Shown: positions 42,359-51,709, counted from the stretch's first letter. The stretch: 64,000 bases of DNA from UBA964 sp031382085 (GCA_031382085.1 JANMYM010000027.1:62001-126000), one strand, 5' to 3'. The notes: generated by a model not told the origin, from the letters alone. A program made the numbers and translations.

Positions 42359-42793
42359 TCAGCCGGCGAGAGCCAGCGGCTTGGGCTGCTGGGCAGCGTG
42401 TGGGTGTTTGGCGCCCGCGAAAACATGTAGCTTGCGATACATGTCGCGACCTAACACGGTCTTGGGCAGCATGCCCTTGACCGCGATCTGGATCACACGC
42501 TCCGGATGTTCCTGCAGCAGCTTGTCCAGCGCGATGGACTTGATGCCACCGATGGCACCTGTGTGGTGGTAATAGATCTTGTCCTTGAGCTTGCGGCCTG
42601 TGACTTTGACTTTCTCGGCATTGATCACAACGATGTGATCGCCCATGTTCACGTGCGGCGAGTAGTCGGCTTTGTGCTTGCCCTTGAGACGCAGGGCAAT
42701 TTCCGAGCACAGGCGGCCGAGAGTGCGGCCTTCGGCGTCAATGACAAACCAGTCGCAGCGGACGTTTCCGGGCTTGGCAAATGTTGTGGTCAT
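42359..42793 (-). CDS. rplM: 50S ribosomal protein L13
   Basis: A 144-residue uL13: WFVIDAEGRTLGRLCSEIA, GDHIVVINAEKVKVTGRK and AVKGMLPKTVLGRDMYRKL with KLHVFAGAKHPHAAQ. Start ATG 42793. First gene of the L13-S9 operon. The 191 bases to coq7 are AT-rich and must hold promoters for both directions. Confidence 0.98.
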   Translation of the reverse strand: MTTTFAKPGNVRCDWFVIDAEGRTLGRLCSEIALRLKGKHKADYSPHVNMGDHIVVINAEKVKVTGRKLKDKIYYHHTGAIGGIKSIALDKLLQEHPERVIQIAVKGMLPKTVLGRDMYRKLHVFAGAKHPHAAQQPKPLALAG

Positions 42794-42984
42794 CTTAAAT
42801 ATGCTCCGCCCGTACGCTCTATAAAGGCTTTGGTTGTCACGCTGGTCGAACAAGGGGGCCGCGCGCCGGGCTCATGTAAAAAGGCGCGCAAGTGTAATGG
42901 AGCAGTTCGGCCTTTGCAAAGACGCCCCCGGAAAATACTTAACTCATTGTTTCAATTGATATTTTTGTGGCATTATACGCGTCT

Positions 42985-43623
42985 ATGCCGGACTCCAATC
43001 CGCTCGAGCCTTTGCTGATCGCCGCTGACCGCGCCTTGCGCGCGATGTTCGCGCCTGCCCAGGCCGGCCGACCAACACCCACCCATGACGTTGCCGGCTC
43101 CAGCAGTCTGACCGAGTCCGACCAACGGGAATCTGCCGCCCTGATGCGGGTCAACCATACCGGCGAAATCGCGGCCCAGGCGCTTTATCATGGTCAGGCG
43201 CTGCTGGCGCGCGATCCACAGACCCGCGACATGCTGCGCAAGGCGGCGCGCGAAGAAGCCGATCATCTGGCCTGGTGTGAGCAGCGCATCCACGAACTCG
43301 GCGGCCGCACCAGCGTGTTAAATCCGCTGTTTTACGCGGCGTCGTTCGCCATTGGCGCATTGGCCGCAGCCGTCGATGACAATCTCAGCCTCGGTTTTGT
43401 CAGCGAAACCGAGCACCAGGTCGAAAAGCATCTTGAAGAGCATCTGCAGAAACTACCTGCGGCCGACACCGGCAGTCGCGCGGTGCTGGAATCGATGAAA
43501 CACGACGAGGTTCACCACGGAGCCGCGGCCCGCGCAGCGGGTGGCGCAGAGCTTCCCGAACCTGTGAAGGCCCTTATGTTTGCGACTTCCCGTGTGATGA
43601 CCGTCACAAGTTATTGGATTTGA
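42985..43623 (+). CDS. coq7: 2-polyprenyl-3-methyl-6-methoxy-1,4-benzoquinone monooxygenase (Coq7)
   Basis: A 212-residue di-iron hydroxylase for the C6 position of the ubiquinone ring. Ligand motifs: MRVNHTGEIAAQALYHGQ, REEADHLAWCEQRI, and MKHDEVHHGAAARAAG. It does the step that UbiF does in E. coli, so with ubiH and ubiI here the three-hydroxylase set may be complete. Start ATG 42985; a GTG at 42967 would add six residues. Confidence 0.95.
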   Translation: MPDSNPLEPLLIAADRALRAMFAPAQAGRPTPTHDVAGSSSLTESDQRESAALMRVNHTGEIAAQALYHGQALLARDPQTRDMLRKAAREEADHLAWCEQRIHELGGRTSVLNPLFYAASFAIGALAAAVDDNLSLGFVSETEHQVEKHLEEHLQKLPAADTGSRAVLESMKHDEVHHGAAARAAGGAELPEPVKALMFATSRVMTVTSYWI

Positions 43624-43709
43624 TTGTGAAATGCCTTGCGCCTGCGCTGCGTTATGGTTAAAAAAACATCCGACGACACGCTTGTTACCACTTGTGAGGG
43701 GAAATTCGG

Positions 43710-44486
43710 ATGGATGATTCAGTGAAACCGCTCAGCGACATACCGGCAATTAACCGCTTTCTAAGCTATTGCCGTATCCGCACCGTGCCGTCCAAGACGG
43801 TCATTATTCATGCTGGCGATCTGCCGGACGTTCTTTACTACATCATCTCGGGTTCGGTCGAAGTCATGATCGAAGACGAGGAAGGCAACGAGATGGTGCT
43901 GGCCTATTTAAACAAGGGTCAGTTCTTCGGTGAGATGGGCCTGTTCTATGAACAGCCGACCCGCACCGCCTGGGTCCGCACCCGCGGTCAGTGCGAACTC
44001 GCTGAAATGACCTATCCGCGCTTCCGCCAGATCGCTGCGGAAAGCCCGGGCCTGATTTTCGAATTGGCGACGCAGCTGGCCACCCGCCTCGACCGGACTA
44101 ACAAAAAGCTCGGCGATCTGGCGTTTGTCGATGTCACGGGCCGCGTTGCCCACGCAATCATGGACCTGTGCGGCGAGCCCGATGCGATGACCCATCCGGA
44201 AGGGATGCAAATCAAGGTTTCTCGTCAGGAGCTATCTCGTCTCGTAGGCTGCTCGCGTGAAATGGCGGGCCGCGTACTCAAGGTGCTGGAAGATCAGGGC
44301 CTGCTGCGCGCCACCGGCAAAACCATCGTGGTGTTTAACGCACGTCCCAAGATGAAAACCCGTCCGGTGGTGGTGCCTGTCAAGGGCACGATGGCCAAGG
44401 GGCCGGTCAGCGTCGGCAATACCGCGCTGGCACAGAACCTGGAAGAAGACGCGGACGAGGATGACGACTGGGACGACGAAGCGTAG
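43710..44486 (+). CDS. crp: Crp/Clp-type cyclic-nucleotide regulator with acidic C-terminal tail
   Basis: A 258-residue Crp-family regulator. Effector domain with KGQFFGEMGLFYEQPTRTAW (phosphate-binding cassette, here RTA as in Crp), long dimer helix, and winged-helix DNA-binding domain with VSRQELSRLVGCSREMAGRVLKVLE near 172-195. E. coli Crp has 210 residues; this protein adds about 45 ending in NLEEDADEDDDWDDEA. The coq7-crp order recalls Xanthomonas clp. GAGGGG lies about 9 bases before the ATG. Ligand (cAMP or c-di-GMP) not decidable from sequence. Confidence 0.92.
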   Translation: MDDSVKPLSDIPAINRFLSYCRIRTVPSKTVIIHAGDLPDVLYYIISGSVEVMIEDEEGNEMVLAYLNKGQFFGEMGLFYEQPTRTAWVRTRGQCELAEMTYPRFRQIAAESPGLIFELATQLATRLDRTNKKLGDLAFVDVTGRVAHAIMDLCGEPDAMTHPEGMQIKVSRQELSRLVGCSREMAGRVLKVLEDQGLLRATGKTIVVFNARPKMKTRPVVVPVKGTMAKGPVSVGNTALAQNLEEDADEDDDWDDEA

Positions 44487-44517
44487 TTGTTAGCTCGCTG
44501 TAATGAATCGGCAGGCC

Positions 44518-45162
44518 TCAGGCGCTGCGTAGCGCCGCGACTTCGCGCCGCAGTGCCTCAAGTTCACGCTCGAGCGTCGTGACACGCGCCTCCAGGTCCT
44601 GATCGGATGGCGGCATCGCGGCTGACGTTTCCGGCTCGGCTGCCAATTCGATGGCGCCCGACAGCAAATGCATATAGCGCGATTCGCGCTCGCCCTTGCT
44701 GCGTGGCAGGCGTACGATCAGCGGACTGCTATCGCGCGTCATCATTTCATTGAGGGCTGTCTCAACCTCGGCGAGGTCCGCAAATTCGCACAGCCGATTG
44801 GTGCGGGTACGCAGTTCGGCGATGGTCTGCGGCCCGCGCAGCAGCATGACGCAGAGAATGCCGCGTTCCTGCGCTGTTACCTTAATCTCGCTGAATTCGG
44901 TGCCCACCAGGCGATGCTGGTATTTCATGACGCGGCTGCCGAAACCGCTTTTTTCGTAGACCAGGTGTTTCTTGGCCAAGCGGTCTAACTCAGCCTGTAC
45001 GTCAGCATCGCTGACAGCCATCACAGGATCCCGGTTGGTCTTCTGATTGACGGCCGCGGTCAGGGAATTGAGCGACAGCGGATACTGATCCGGCGTGGTC
45101 AGTTCTTTCTCGATCAGGCAGCCAATGAGCCGCGCTTCCAGCGCTGTTAGCTCGACCTTCAC
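44518..45162 (-). CDS. yceH: UPF0502/DUF480 family protein YceH
   Basis: A 214-residue YceH: LTALEARLIGCLIEKELTTP, QYPLSLNSLTAAVNQKTNRDP, TAQERGILCVMLLRGPQT and a C-terminal coiled coil (LEARVTTLERELEALRRE). Two winged-helix-like repeats; function unknown. The GTG at 45162 (VKVELTALEA) is chosen: GAGG lies about 5 bases upstream and it sits 10 bases after the rpe stop; the frame upstream is rpe shadow. Confidence 0.9.
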   Translation of the reverse strand: MKVELTALEARLIGCLIEKELTTPDQYPLSLNSLTAAVNQKTNRDPVMAVSDADVQAELDRLAKKHLVYEKSGFGSRVMKYQHRLVGTEFSEIKVTAQERGILCVMLLRGPQTIAELRTRTNRLCEFADLAEVETALNEMMTRDSSPLIVRLPRSKGERESRYMHLLSGAIELAAEPETSAAMPPSDQDLEARVTTLERELEALRREVAALRSA

Positions 45163-45172
45163 CGGGCCCTCG

Positions 45173-45838
45173 TCATCGACCAATGGCCTTGCGCATCGCG
45201 GCGATGGTGCCTGCGTAGTCGGGTGTGCTGAAAATCGCCGAACCCGCGACGAACGTGTCCGCGCCGGCCGCGGCGATCGCCGCAATGTTGTCGAGCTTGA
45301 CGCCGCCATCGATCTCGAGGCGGACCGCGCGCCCGCTTGCATCAATGCGCCGGCGCGCGTCGCGCAATTTATCTAACACGCTGGGGATGAACTGCTGGCC
45401 ACCGAAACCCGGGTTCACCGACATCAGCAGCAGCATGTCGATCTGGCCCAGGGTGTAGTCGAGAAAATCGAGCGGCGTTGCCGGATTGAACACCAGGCCC
45501 GGCTTGCAACCGCACTCGCGAATCAGCGCGATGCTGCGGTCGACATGTTCACTCGCTTCCGGGTGAAAGGTGATGTACGTGGCGCCGGCCCTGGCGAAGT
45601 CCGGCACGATGCGATCCACCGGCCGAACCATCAGGTGCACATCAATAGGCGCCTTGACGCCATGCTTGCGCAGCGCCTCGCATACCAGCGGCCCGATTGT
45701 CAGGTTTGGCACGTAGTGATTGTCCATGACATCGAAGTGCACGATGTCAGCGCCCGCTGCGAGCACCGCATCGACTTCAGCGCCGAGACGCGCAAAATCC
45801 GCGGACAAAATTGAGGGCGCGATCCAGGGGGTTTGCAT
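45173..45838 (-). CDS. rpe: ribulose-phosphate 3-epimerase
   Basis: A 221-residue TIM-barrel epimerase: ILSADFARLGAEVDAVL, VHFDVMDNHYVPNLTIGP, LLMSVNPGFGGQQFIP with the catalytic Asp (DVMDN and EIDGGV) and metal His. Interconverts ribulose and xylulose 5-phosphates in the pentose phosphate pathway. Upstream gene of an rpe-yceH pair. Confidence 0.96.
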   Translation of the reverse strand: MQTPWIAPSILSADFARLGAEVDAVLAAGADIVHFDVMDNHYVPNLTIGPLVCEALRKHGVKAPIDVHLMVRPVDRIVPDFARAGATYITFHPEASEHVDRSIALIRECGCKPGLVFNPATPLDFLDYTLGQIDMLLLMSVNPGFGGQQFIPSVLDKLRDARRRIDASGRAVRLEIDGGVKLDNIAAIAAAGADTFVAGSAIFSTPDYAGTIAAMRKAIGR

Positions 45839-45861
45839 GGCGCGGGAAGTATAGCCTGCCG

Positions 45862-46695
45862 TCAGTTGGCGATGCCTCGCCTGGCGCGTATCACGTCCCA
45901 GGCCTCGATGATCTGCTGCGTGCGCTGCTTGGCGTGTTCCAGCATCGACTCGGGCAGGCCATTGGCCTTGAGCTTGTCGGGATGATGCCGGCTCAACTGA
46001 CGGCGATAGGCTTTTTCGACATCCGCGTCCGTGGCTGTTGGCCCCACTTCCAGTACCCGGTAGGCATCGGCCAGCTTCTCGCTGTCGTTAGCCTGCCGCG
46101 CGGCGCCGCCGCGTGCGCCCTGGCCGGCGCGCAACCTCAGCACCGCCTCGAGGTGCGCGAACTCGATGCTGCCAATGCCGAAGAGCGTGGCAATGCGCCC
46201 GAGCCGCCGACGCGCCGTGCCGCGCATGTCGCTGCCCTGCAGCGAGGCGCGCACCTGGATTTCCAGAAACGCCAGCATTAGATCAGGCCTGCCAGCGCAG
46301 GCTTTGCGAAGCGCGAGCATCACGGCCTCGAGATTGAAATCCGGCTCCTTGCCGCGCCGATACGCGGTGATCGCGGCCTCGGTCTGCGCGGCATCGAGCC
46401 GCAGGTCCGACATCACGGCCCGGGCCGCGGCAATTTCCGCCTCGGAAACATGACCATCCGCCTTGGCGACATGGCCCATGACCTCGAAAGTATTGCGGAA
46501 AAATCGCTCGGCAATCGCATCGGCATCGCCAGGCTCAGCCGCGGCGCGCTCAATTTCAGGATCGTGTGATGCGTCGCTCGAAGGCCGCTGGTAATCGAAC
46601 CAGTGGCCGACGATGATGCCAATCACTGCGCCCAGTGGCCGGCGCGTAACCAGCAGGCCAACAAGTCCACCCAGCAGTTTCCCCGTCCAATTCAT
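45862..46695 (-). CDS. djlA: DjlA-type membrane co-chaperone
   Basis: A 277-residue DjlA: N-terminal membrane segment (LLGGLVGLLVTRRPLGAVIG), central TerB-like domain (FRNTFEVMGHVAKADGHVSE), and C-terminal J domain (AYRVLEVGPTATDADVEKAY, then LSRHHPDKLKANG with the HPD tripeptide). It stimulates DnaK ATPase at the inner membrane. Divergent from purC; the 23-base gap to rpe is short. Confidence 0.9.
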   Translation of the reverse strand: MNWTGKLLGGLVGLLVTRRPLGAVIGIIVGHWFDYQRPSSDASHDPEIERAAAEPGDADAIAERFFRNTFEVMGHVAKADGHVSEAEIAAARAVMSDLRLDAAQTEAAITAYRRGKEPDFNLEAVMLALRKACAGRPDLMLAFLEIQVRASLQGSDMRGTARRRLGRIATLFGIGSIEFAHLEAVLRLRAGQGARGGAARQANDSEKLADAYRVLEVGPTATDADVEKAYRRQLSRHHPDKLKANGLPESMLEHAKQRTQQIIEAWDVIRARRGIAN

Positions 46696-46712
46696 CCTGC
46701 AATACTAGCGGA

Positions 46713-47606
46713 ATGCAATCTGACACCAGTCCCGTGCACAGCACCAATCTGCACGCACTCGAAAAAATTCACACCGGCAAGGTGCGCGATATCTACGCGG
46801 TCGACGCCGACACCATGTTGATCGTGACCACGGACCGGCTGTCCGCCTTTGACGTGGTCATGCCCGACCCGATCCCGGGCAAGGGCCAGGTACTGAACGA
46901 AATCAGTCTGTTCTGGTTTGCACGCACCGGGCATCTGGTTGCCAACCACCTAACACACCGGACCCTGGATAGCCTGCCGCTGGATACCGCGGAGCGCGCC
47001 ATGCTGACAGGACGGGCCGTGCTGGTGCGGCGCCTGAAGGCCTTGCCACTGGAGGCCGTAGTGCGCGGTTACCTCATCGGGTCGGGCTGGAAGGACTACC
47101 AGCAAACCGGCGCCATCTGTGGCATCCAGCTGCCGGCCGGGCTGGCGCAGGCCGCCAAGCTGCCACAGCCGATTTTCACGCCAGCGACCAAGGCGGCCGC
47201 CGGCGAGCATGACGAGAATGTGTCCTTCGAGGTCATCGCTGGCGTGATCGGCGCGGCACGGGCCGCGGAGGTGCGCTCGGCCGCGATACGTCTGTACGAA
47301 TTTGCCCGCGATCACGCCGCCGCACGCGGCATCATCATCGCCGACACGAAGTTTGAATTTGGCATCGATACCGCGGACCAGCTGACCCTAATCGATGAAG
47401 TACTAACGCCAGACTCCTCGCGTTTCTGGCCAGCGGATACCTACCGGACCGGCATCAGTCCGCCATCCTTCGACAAACAGTTTGTGCGCGACTATTTGGA
47501 GACGCTGGACTGGAACAAGAAAGCGCCGGGACCGAAACTGCCGCCCGACATTATTGCCAGGACCAGCGCCAACTATCAGGAAGCCTTGCGTCGTCTGACC
47601 GCCTGA
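46713..47606 (+). CDS. purC: phosphoribosylaminoimidazole-succinocarboxamide synthase
   Basis: A 297-residue SAICAR synthase: GKVRDIYAVDADTMLIVTTDRLSAFD at the start, VVRGYLIGSGWKDYQ, ADTKFEFG and LIDEVLTPDSSRFWPAD near residue 225-240. The length matches the longer yeast-like form found in many proteobacteria. With purE-purK at 51.7 kb it covers consecutive purine steps. Confidence 0.96.
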   Translation: MQSDTSPVHSTNLHALEKIHTGKVRDIYAVDADTMLIVTTDRLSAFDVVMPDPIPGKGQVLNEISLFWFARTGHLVANHLTHRTLDSLPLDTAERAMLTGRAVLVRRLKALPLEAVVRGYLIGSGWKDYQQTGAICGIQLPAGLAQAAKLPQPIFTPATKAAAGEHDENVSFEVIAGVIGAARAAEVRSAAIRLYEFARDHAAARGIIIADTKFEFGIDTADQLTLIDEVLTPDSSRFWPADTYRTGISPPSFDKQFVRDYLETLDWNKKAPGPKLPPDIIARTSANYQEALRRLTA

Positions 47607-47615
47607 GCGCGCTAC

Positions 47616-48419
47616 CTAACGGCGCGCCCAGGCGGCGATGACCTGATGCAGGGCGCGCACACCGTCGGTCAGCGCTGCAGGACCCGGCTGCAGGATGATT
47701 GACGACTTGATCTCGTGCAGTTCGCCGTCGCGCACCGCCGGCACGTCCTGCCAGCCTGGCCGCGCGCGCACCCGCTCGGGCCGGAATTTCTTGCCGCACC
47801 AGGAGCCGAAAACGATATCCGGCGCGCGTCGCGGCACCTCGAGCGGATCCGCGATGATGCGATTCTTGCCTAACGACTCGCGCGCCAGTTCCGGAAAACA
47901 ATCGTCCCCGCCGGCAAGAGTCACCAGCTCGGAGACCCATTGGATGCAGGAAAACTGTGGCTCGTCCCATTCCTCGAAATAGACCCGTGGCCGGCGCGAC
48001 AAGGTGCGCGCCGCGGCGGCGATGTCATCCAGTCCCAACTGCAATTGCGTGGCGAGCCCGCGCGCCCTGGCGTCGCAGCCCAGCAGCCCGCCGATCGCCA
48101 GGATGGAGCGAAAAATACCGGCGATGCTGCGCTGGTTGAACACATGCACATCCAGCCCCACGCGCACCAGACTGGCCGCGATATCCGCCTGCAAGTCGGA
48201 AAAAGCTAACACCAGGTCGGGCCGCAACGCGACGATTTTTTCGATCTTGGCGGTGGTGAAAGCCGATACGCGCGGCTTTTCGCGCCGCGCCCGCGGTGGG
48301 CGCACGGTAAAGCCCGATATGCCGACAATCCGGCGTTCTTCGCCCAGCAGATATATCGTCTCGGTTGTCTCCTCGGTCAGGCAGACAATACGTTGCGGGT
48401 AATGATCCGGAGCAGTCAT
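47616..48419 (-). CDS. BtuF-like ABC-type binding protein without signal peptide
   Basis: A 267-residue periplasmic-binding-protein fold of the cobalamin/iron-siderophore type: RIVCLTEETTETIYLLGEE, ISGFTVRPP, VALRPDLVLAFSDLQADIAA, DDCFPELARESLGKNR and PDIVFGSWCGKKFRPERV. The start is directly at the fold (MTAPDHYPQRIVC), with no signal peptide or lipobox. Either the protein acts in the cytoplasm or the true start is misread; no better start is seen. No btuCD genes are nearby. Confidence 0.85.
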   Translation of the reverse strand: MTAPDHYPQRIVCLTEETTETIYLLGEERRIVGISGFTVRPPRARREKPRVSAFTTAKIEKIVALRPDLVLAFSDLQADIAASLVRVGLDVHVFNQRSIAGIFRSILAIGGLLGCDARARGLATQLQLGLDDIAAAARTLSRRPRVYFEEWDEPQFSCIQWVSELVTLAGGDDCFPELARESLGKNRIIADPLEVPRRAPDIVFGSWCGKKFRPERVRARPGWQDVPAVRDGELHEIKSSIILQPGPAALTDGVRALHQVIAAWARR

Positions 48420-48447
48420 TTTTCGAGTATGTCATGCTTGCCGGCGC

Positions 48448-49770
48448 ATGTTCGAACCGCTCTGGACGCTGCTGGATCGTGTGCTTTTTGGCCCTCTGTC
48501 CGCGGGCCACGGAGCGCCTGCGCAGCGCGCCCTCACTTTGATGTTGCGCATTCTGCGCTACCCGTTTGCCGTGCTGCGCGACCTGTCGCGCGGGCAGATA
48601 AATTTGCATGCGATGGGCCTGGTGTACACCACCCTGCTGTCCATCATCCCGCTGATCGCTTTTACATTCGCGATTCTCAAGTTGTTTGGTGCGCATCGCG
48701 AACTCGAGCCTGTAATCTTTGAATTTTTCCGGCCGCTGGGCGCGGACGCCGGGCGGGTCACCAGCAACATCATGCAGTTCGCCGAAGGCGTGTCGAGCGG
48801 TCTGTTAGGTTCGGTCGGCCTCGCGCTGTTGCTGTGGACCCTGATCCGCACCATCCAGCGGATCGAAAACAGTTTCAATTTCCTGTGGCGCGTCCAGAAG
48901 CCACGCAGCATTGGCAGGCGTGTCGCGGAATATGTTGGCCTGATCGTGCTGGGCCCGTTGTTGCTGGTCACGTTCATCGCGCTGGCACATGCGGCGATTG
49001 AAACCGAGGCTGCACAGCGCCTTGCCAACCTGCCCGTCCTGGACCAGCTCTGGGCGATAGGTCTGAGTCTGGCGCCCTACCTGATGGTCACCGCGATCTT
49101 CACCGGGCTTTATCACTACATCCCAAACACCCAGGTGCGCTGGATTCCGGCTCTCGCAGGCGGCCTGGGGGCCGGGATACTGTGGGCCGCGGTTGGCAAG
49201 GTTTTCACCGCCCTGGTGATTTATACGTCGCGCCTGACGCTGGTCTACGCCGGTCTCGCGGTGGTCAGCGCCGCGCTGATCTGGACCTATCTGGGCTGGC
49301 TGATACTCCTGATCGGCGTGCAGTTGAGTTTCTACGTGCAAAATCCCAACTATCTGCGACTCGGCCTGGTGCCGCTGCGATTGTCGAACGTCGAACGCGA
49401 GGAACTCGCCGTCAGGATGATGTTCCTGATCGCCAAGGCACACCACGAAGGCGCGCGGCGCTGGACGATTGCCGGACTGACGCAACGCCTCGGTCTGCCA
49501 GCGATCGCGATCGCCGACGTCTCAGGCAGCCTCGAATCCAGTGGCCTGCTGACCCAGAACGACCAGGACGAATTTCTGCCGGGGCGCGATAGTGCGGATA
49601 TCAGGCTCACCGAAGTACTGGACGTCGCGCGCAACCAGCGCGCCGGTCATCTGGTGGCGAAGGACATTGTTATTCCGGAAGTGGATGCCATTCTCAGGGC
49701 ATTGAGCGTCAGCTGGCACGCCAGCGTAGGCGACAAGACCCTGCGCGACCTGGTGGCGAACGACAGCTAA
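48448..49770 (+). CDS. yihY: YihY/virulence factor BrkB family membrane protein
   Basis: A 440-residue member of the family once called ribonuclease BN. Six membrane spans: MGLVYTTLLSIIPLIAFTFAI-type first helix, LLGSVGLALLLWTLIRTIQ, IVLGPLLLVTFIALAHAAI, ALIWTYLGWLILLIG, with ENSFNFLWRVQKPRS as the conserved loop. A cytoplasmic C-terminal part of about 140 residues includes a winged-helix-like segment (WTIAGLTQRLGLPAIAI). Function unresolved in the family. Stop TAA inside CTAAC. Confidence 0.9.
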   Translation: MFEPLWTLLDRVLFGPLSAGHGAPAQRALTLMLRILRYPFAVLRDLSRGQINLHAMGLVYTTLLSIIPLIAFTFAILKLFGAHRELEPVIFEFFRPLGADAGRVTSNIMQFAEGVSSGLLGSVGLALLLWTLIRTIQRIENSFNFLWRVQKPRSIGRRVAEYVGLIVLGPLLLVTFIALAHAAIETEAAQRLANLPVLDQLWAIGLSLAPYLMVTAIFTGLYHYIPNTQVRWIPALAGGLGAGILWAAVGKVFTALVIYTSRLTLVYAGLAVVSAALIWTYLGWLILLIGVQLSFYVQNPNYLRLGLVPLRLSNVEREELAVRMMFLIAKAHHEGARRWTIAGLTQRLGLPAIAIADVSGSLESSGLLTQNDQDEFLPGRDSADIRLTEVLDVARNQRAGHLVAKDIVIPEVDAILRALSVSWHASVGDKTLRDLVANDS

Positions 49771-49786
49771 CGAGGCAGGCGCCTGA

Positions 49787-51133
49787 CTATTCGCCGGCGA
49801 TGGTCATTTCACTGATAAGGATCGAGCCGGTCTGCAGCGCGCCGCGCCGATCGACATCATCGCCCACCGCCGCGATGGCGCGGTACATGTCCTTGAGATT
49901 GCCGGCAATCGTGATCTCGTGCACCGGATAGCTGACCACGCCATTCTCGACCCAGAAACCGCTGGCACCACGCGAGTAGTCGCCGGTGACGCCGTTGACG
50001 CCCTGACCCATCATCTCGGTGACCAGCAGGCCGGTCCCCAGTTCTCGCAGCAGCGACTGGCTGCTCAGCGTGCGTGCGCCCGCATCGACATACAGATTGT
50101 AATTGCCGCCGGCGTTGCCCGTGGTCTTGAGCCCGAGCTTGCGCGCAGAATAACTGCCCATCACGTAGCCATCCAGCACGCCGTCACGGATCAGCTCCCG
50201 ATCCCGGGTCGCGACGCCTTCGCTGTCGTAGGGCGCGCTGCCGAGCGCCTTGCTGACATGCGGACGCTCGTGGATATTGAAAAACGCGGGCAACACCTGC
50301 TGCCCGGCGGCGCCCAGCAGGAAAGTCGACTTACGGTACTGCGCGCCGCCGCGGATCGCGCCTAACAGGTGACCGACCAGGCCGCGCGCAAGTTCCGCCG
50401 CGAACAGCACCGGTGCCTTGCGCGTGCTGAGCTTGCTCGCACCCAGGCGGCGCAGCGCGCGCTGCCCGGCCTGCCGGCCGATGCTCTCGGCGTTCTCTAT
50501 ATCGGATGGATCGCGTGCGGTTGAATACCAGTAGTCGCGCTGCATGTCGTCGCCATCAACCGCGAGCAGGACACAGCTGATCGAATGATTGGACGAGACG
50601 ATGCCGTCGAGAAACCCATGACTGTTGCCGTAAACCCGTACGCCGCGATGCGTACTAACAGACGCACCCTCGGAATTGCTGAGGCGCGAATCGAGCACCC
50701 GGCCGGCCGCCTCGCATTGCCGCGCCAGCTCAACCGCCGCTTCGGGCTCGATATCCCAGGGATAATCCAGGTCCAGTTGCGGTACTTCGCGCACCATGTC
50801 AGCGGCATCGGCGAGACCCGCGCATTCATCCACGGCGGTGTAGCGGGCGATCGCCGCGGCCTTGCCGACAGACTCGCGAATCGCAGCCGCGGAAAAATCC
50901 CCGGTGCTGGCGGATCCCTTGCGGTGACCCAGATAGACCGTGACGCTCATGCCCCGATCACGCTGGTATTCGACCGTTTCCACCTCGCCGAGACGCACCG
51001 TGACATTCAGACCCTTTTGCAGGCCGGCGTCGGCATCAGCCTGCGTGGCGCCCAGGCGGCGCGCCTCCGCAAGCGCGATCGAGACGACTTCCTTCAGTTC
51101 GGGAATGCGCGAGGCATCGACAGGTTGCGACAT
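49787..51133 (-). CDS. pmbA: metalloprotease PmbA/TldE
   Basis: A 448-residue PmbA (TldE), the partner of TldD (54837). Motifs: VETVEYQRDRGMSVTVYLG, GIVSSNHSISCVLLA, DYSRGASGFWVENGVVSYPVHEITIAGNL near the C-terminus. TldD/E degrade or mature peptides such as microcins and CcdA. Start ATG 51133; the frame upstream is unrelated. Divergent from darP. Confidence 0.95.
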   Translation of the reverse strand: MSQPVDASRIPELKEVVSIALAEARRLGATQADADAGLQKGLNVTVRLGEVETVEYQRDRGMSVTVYLGHRKGSASTGDFSAAAIRESVGKAAAIARYTAVDECAGLADAADMVREVPQLDLDYPWDIEPEAAVELARQCEAAGRVLDSRLSNSEGASVSTHRGVRVYGNSHGFLDGIVSSNHSISCVLLAVDGDDMQRDYWYSTARDPSDIENAESIGRQAGQRALRRLGASKLSTRKAPVLFAAELARGLVGHLLGAIRGGAQYRKSTFLLGAAGQQVLPAFFNIHERPHVSKALGSAPYDSEGVATRDRELIRDGVLDGYVMGSYSARKLGLKTTGNAGGNYNLYVDAGARTLSSQSLLRELGTGLLVTEMMGQGVNGVTGDYSRGASGFWVENGVVSYPVHEITIAGNLKDMYRAIAAVGDDVDRRGALQTGSILISEMTIAGE

Positions 51134-51175
51134 GACAGAATTGTAGCAGTGCGCTCTAATGCACCGGCCCGCGCT

Positions 51176-51709
51176 ATGCCCCGACATCGAAACAAAAGTC
51201 CTGTTCGTGAATACGAAGCTCCGGCCTACGACGGCCCGAGCAAGAGTGCGCGCAAGCGCGCTGCACTGGACGCTCAGGCCCTCGGCACGGAACTGGTCGA
51301 TCTGCCTGAGGCGCGCTTGCGGGAATTGCCGCTGGACGAGTCGCTGCTTGATGCCATTCTCGCGGCTCGCGCCATCAAGACGCGCGGCGGGCGCGCCCGC
51401 CAGTTGCAATTCATCGGCAAACTGATGCGTAACATCGACGTAACGCCCATTGTCGACAGCCTGGCCGAACCGGCCCGGCTACGCGCGCTTGAAACCGAGC
51501 GCGACAAGCGCATAACCGCCTGGCGCGACCGGTTGCTCAAAGACGGCGAAGTGGCGCTGAAGGCGCTGCGGGAATGGCAGCCGGACGCCAATTGCGACTT
51601 GTTAGCGCAGGCGCTAGGCCGCGCCCGCGACCCGCGGCTGCCGGAAGCGCAGCAGCTGGGCGCCAAAAGAGAGCTGTTCCGTGCCTTGCGGACGCTGTTA
51701 CAGGGCTAG
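51176..51709 (+). CDS. darP: ribosome biogenesis factor DarP (YjgA)
   Basis: A 177-residue DarP/YjgA: PSKSARKRAALDAQALG, ELVDLPEARLRELPLDE, GRARQLQFIGKLMRNIDVTPI near 85-105, ANCDLLAQALGRARDP. It binds the 50S particle during late assembly. Start ATG 51176 (MPRHRNKSP); the frame runs open upstream to 50585 antisense to pmbA. Usual pmbA-yjgA divergent pairing. Confidence 0.94.
   Translation: MPRHRNKSPVREYEAPAYDGPSKSARKRAALDAQALGTELVDLPEARLRELPLDESLLDAILAARAIKTRGGRARQLQFIGKLMRNIDVTPIVDSLAEPARLRALETERDKRITAWRDRLLKDGEVALKALREWQPDANCDLLAQALGRARDPRLPEAQQLGAKRELFRALRTLLQG

Noticed and set aside
42324..42710. Upstream extension of the rpsI frame
   Set aside because: It runs through rplM in a different frame; S9 begins MPVTQLSTGRRK at 42323.
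50585..51175. Upstream extension of the darP frame
   Set aside because: Antisense to pmbA, Arg/His-rich shadow; DarP starts at 51176.
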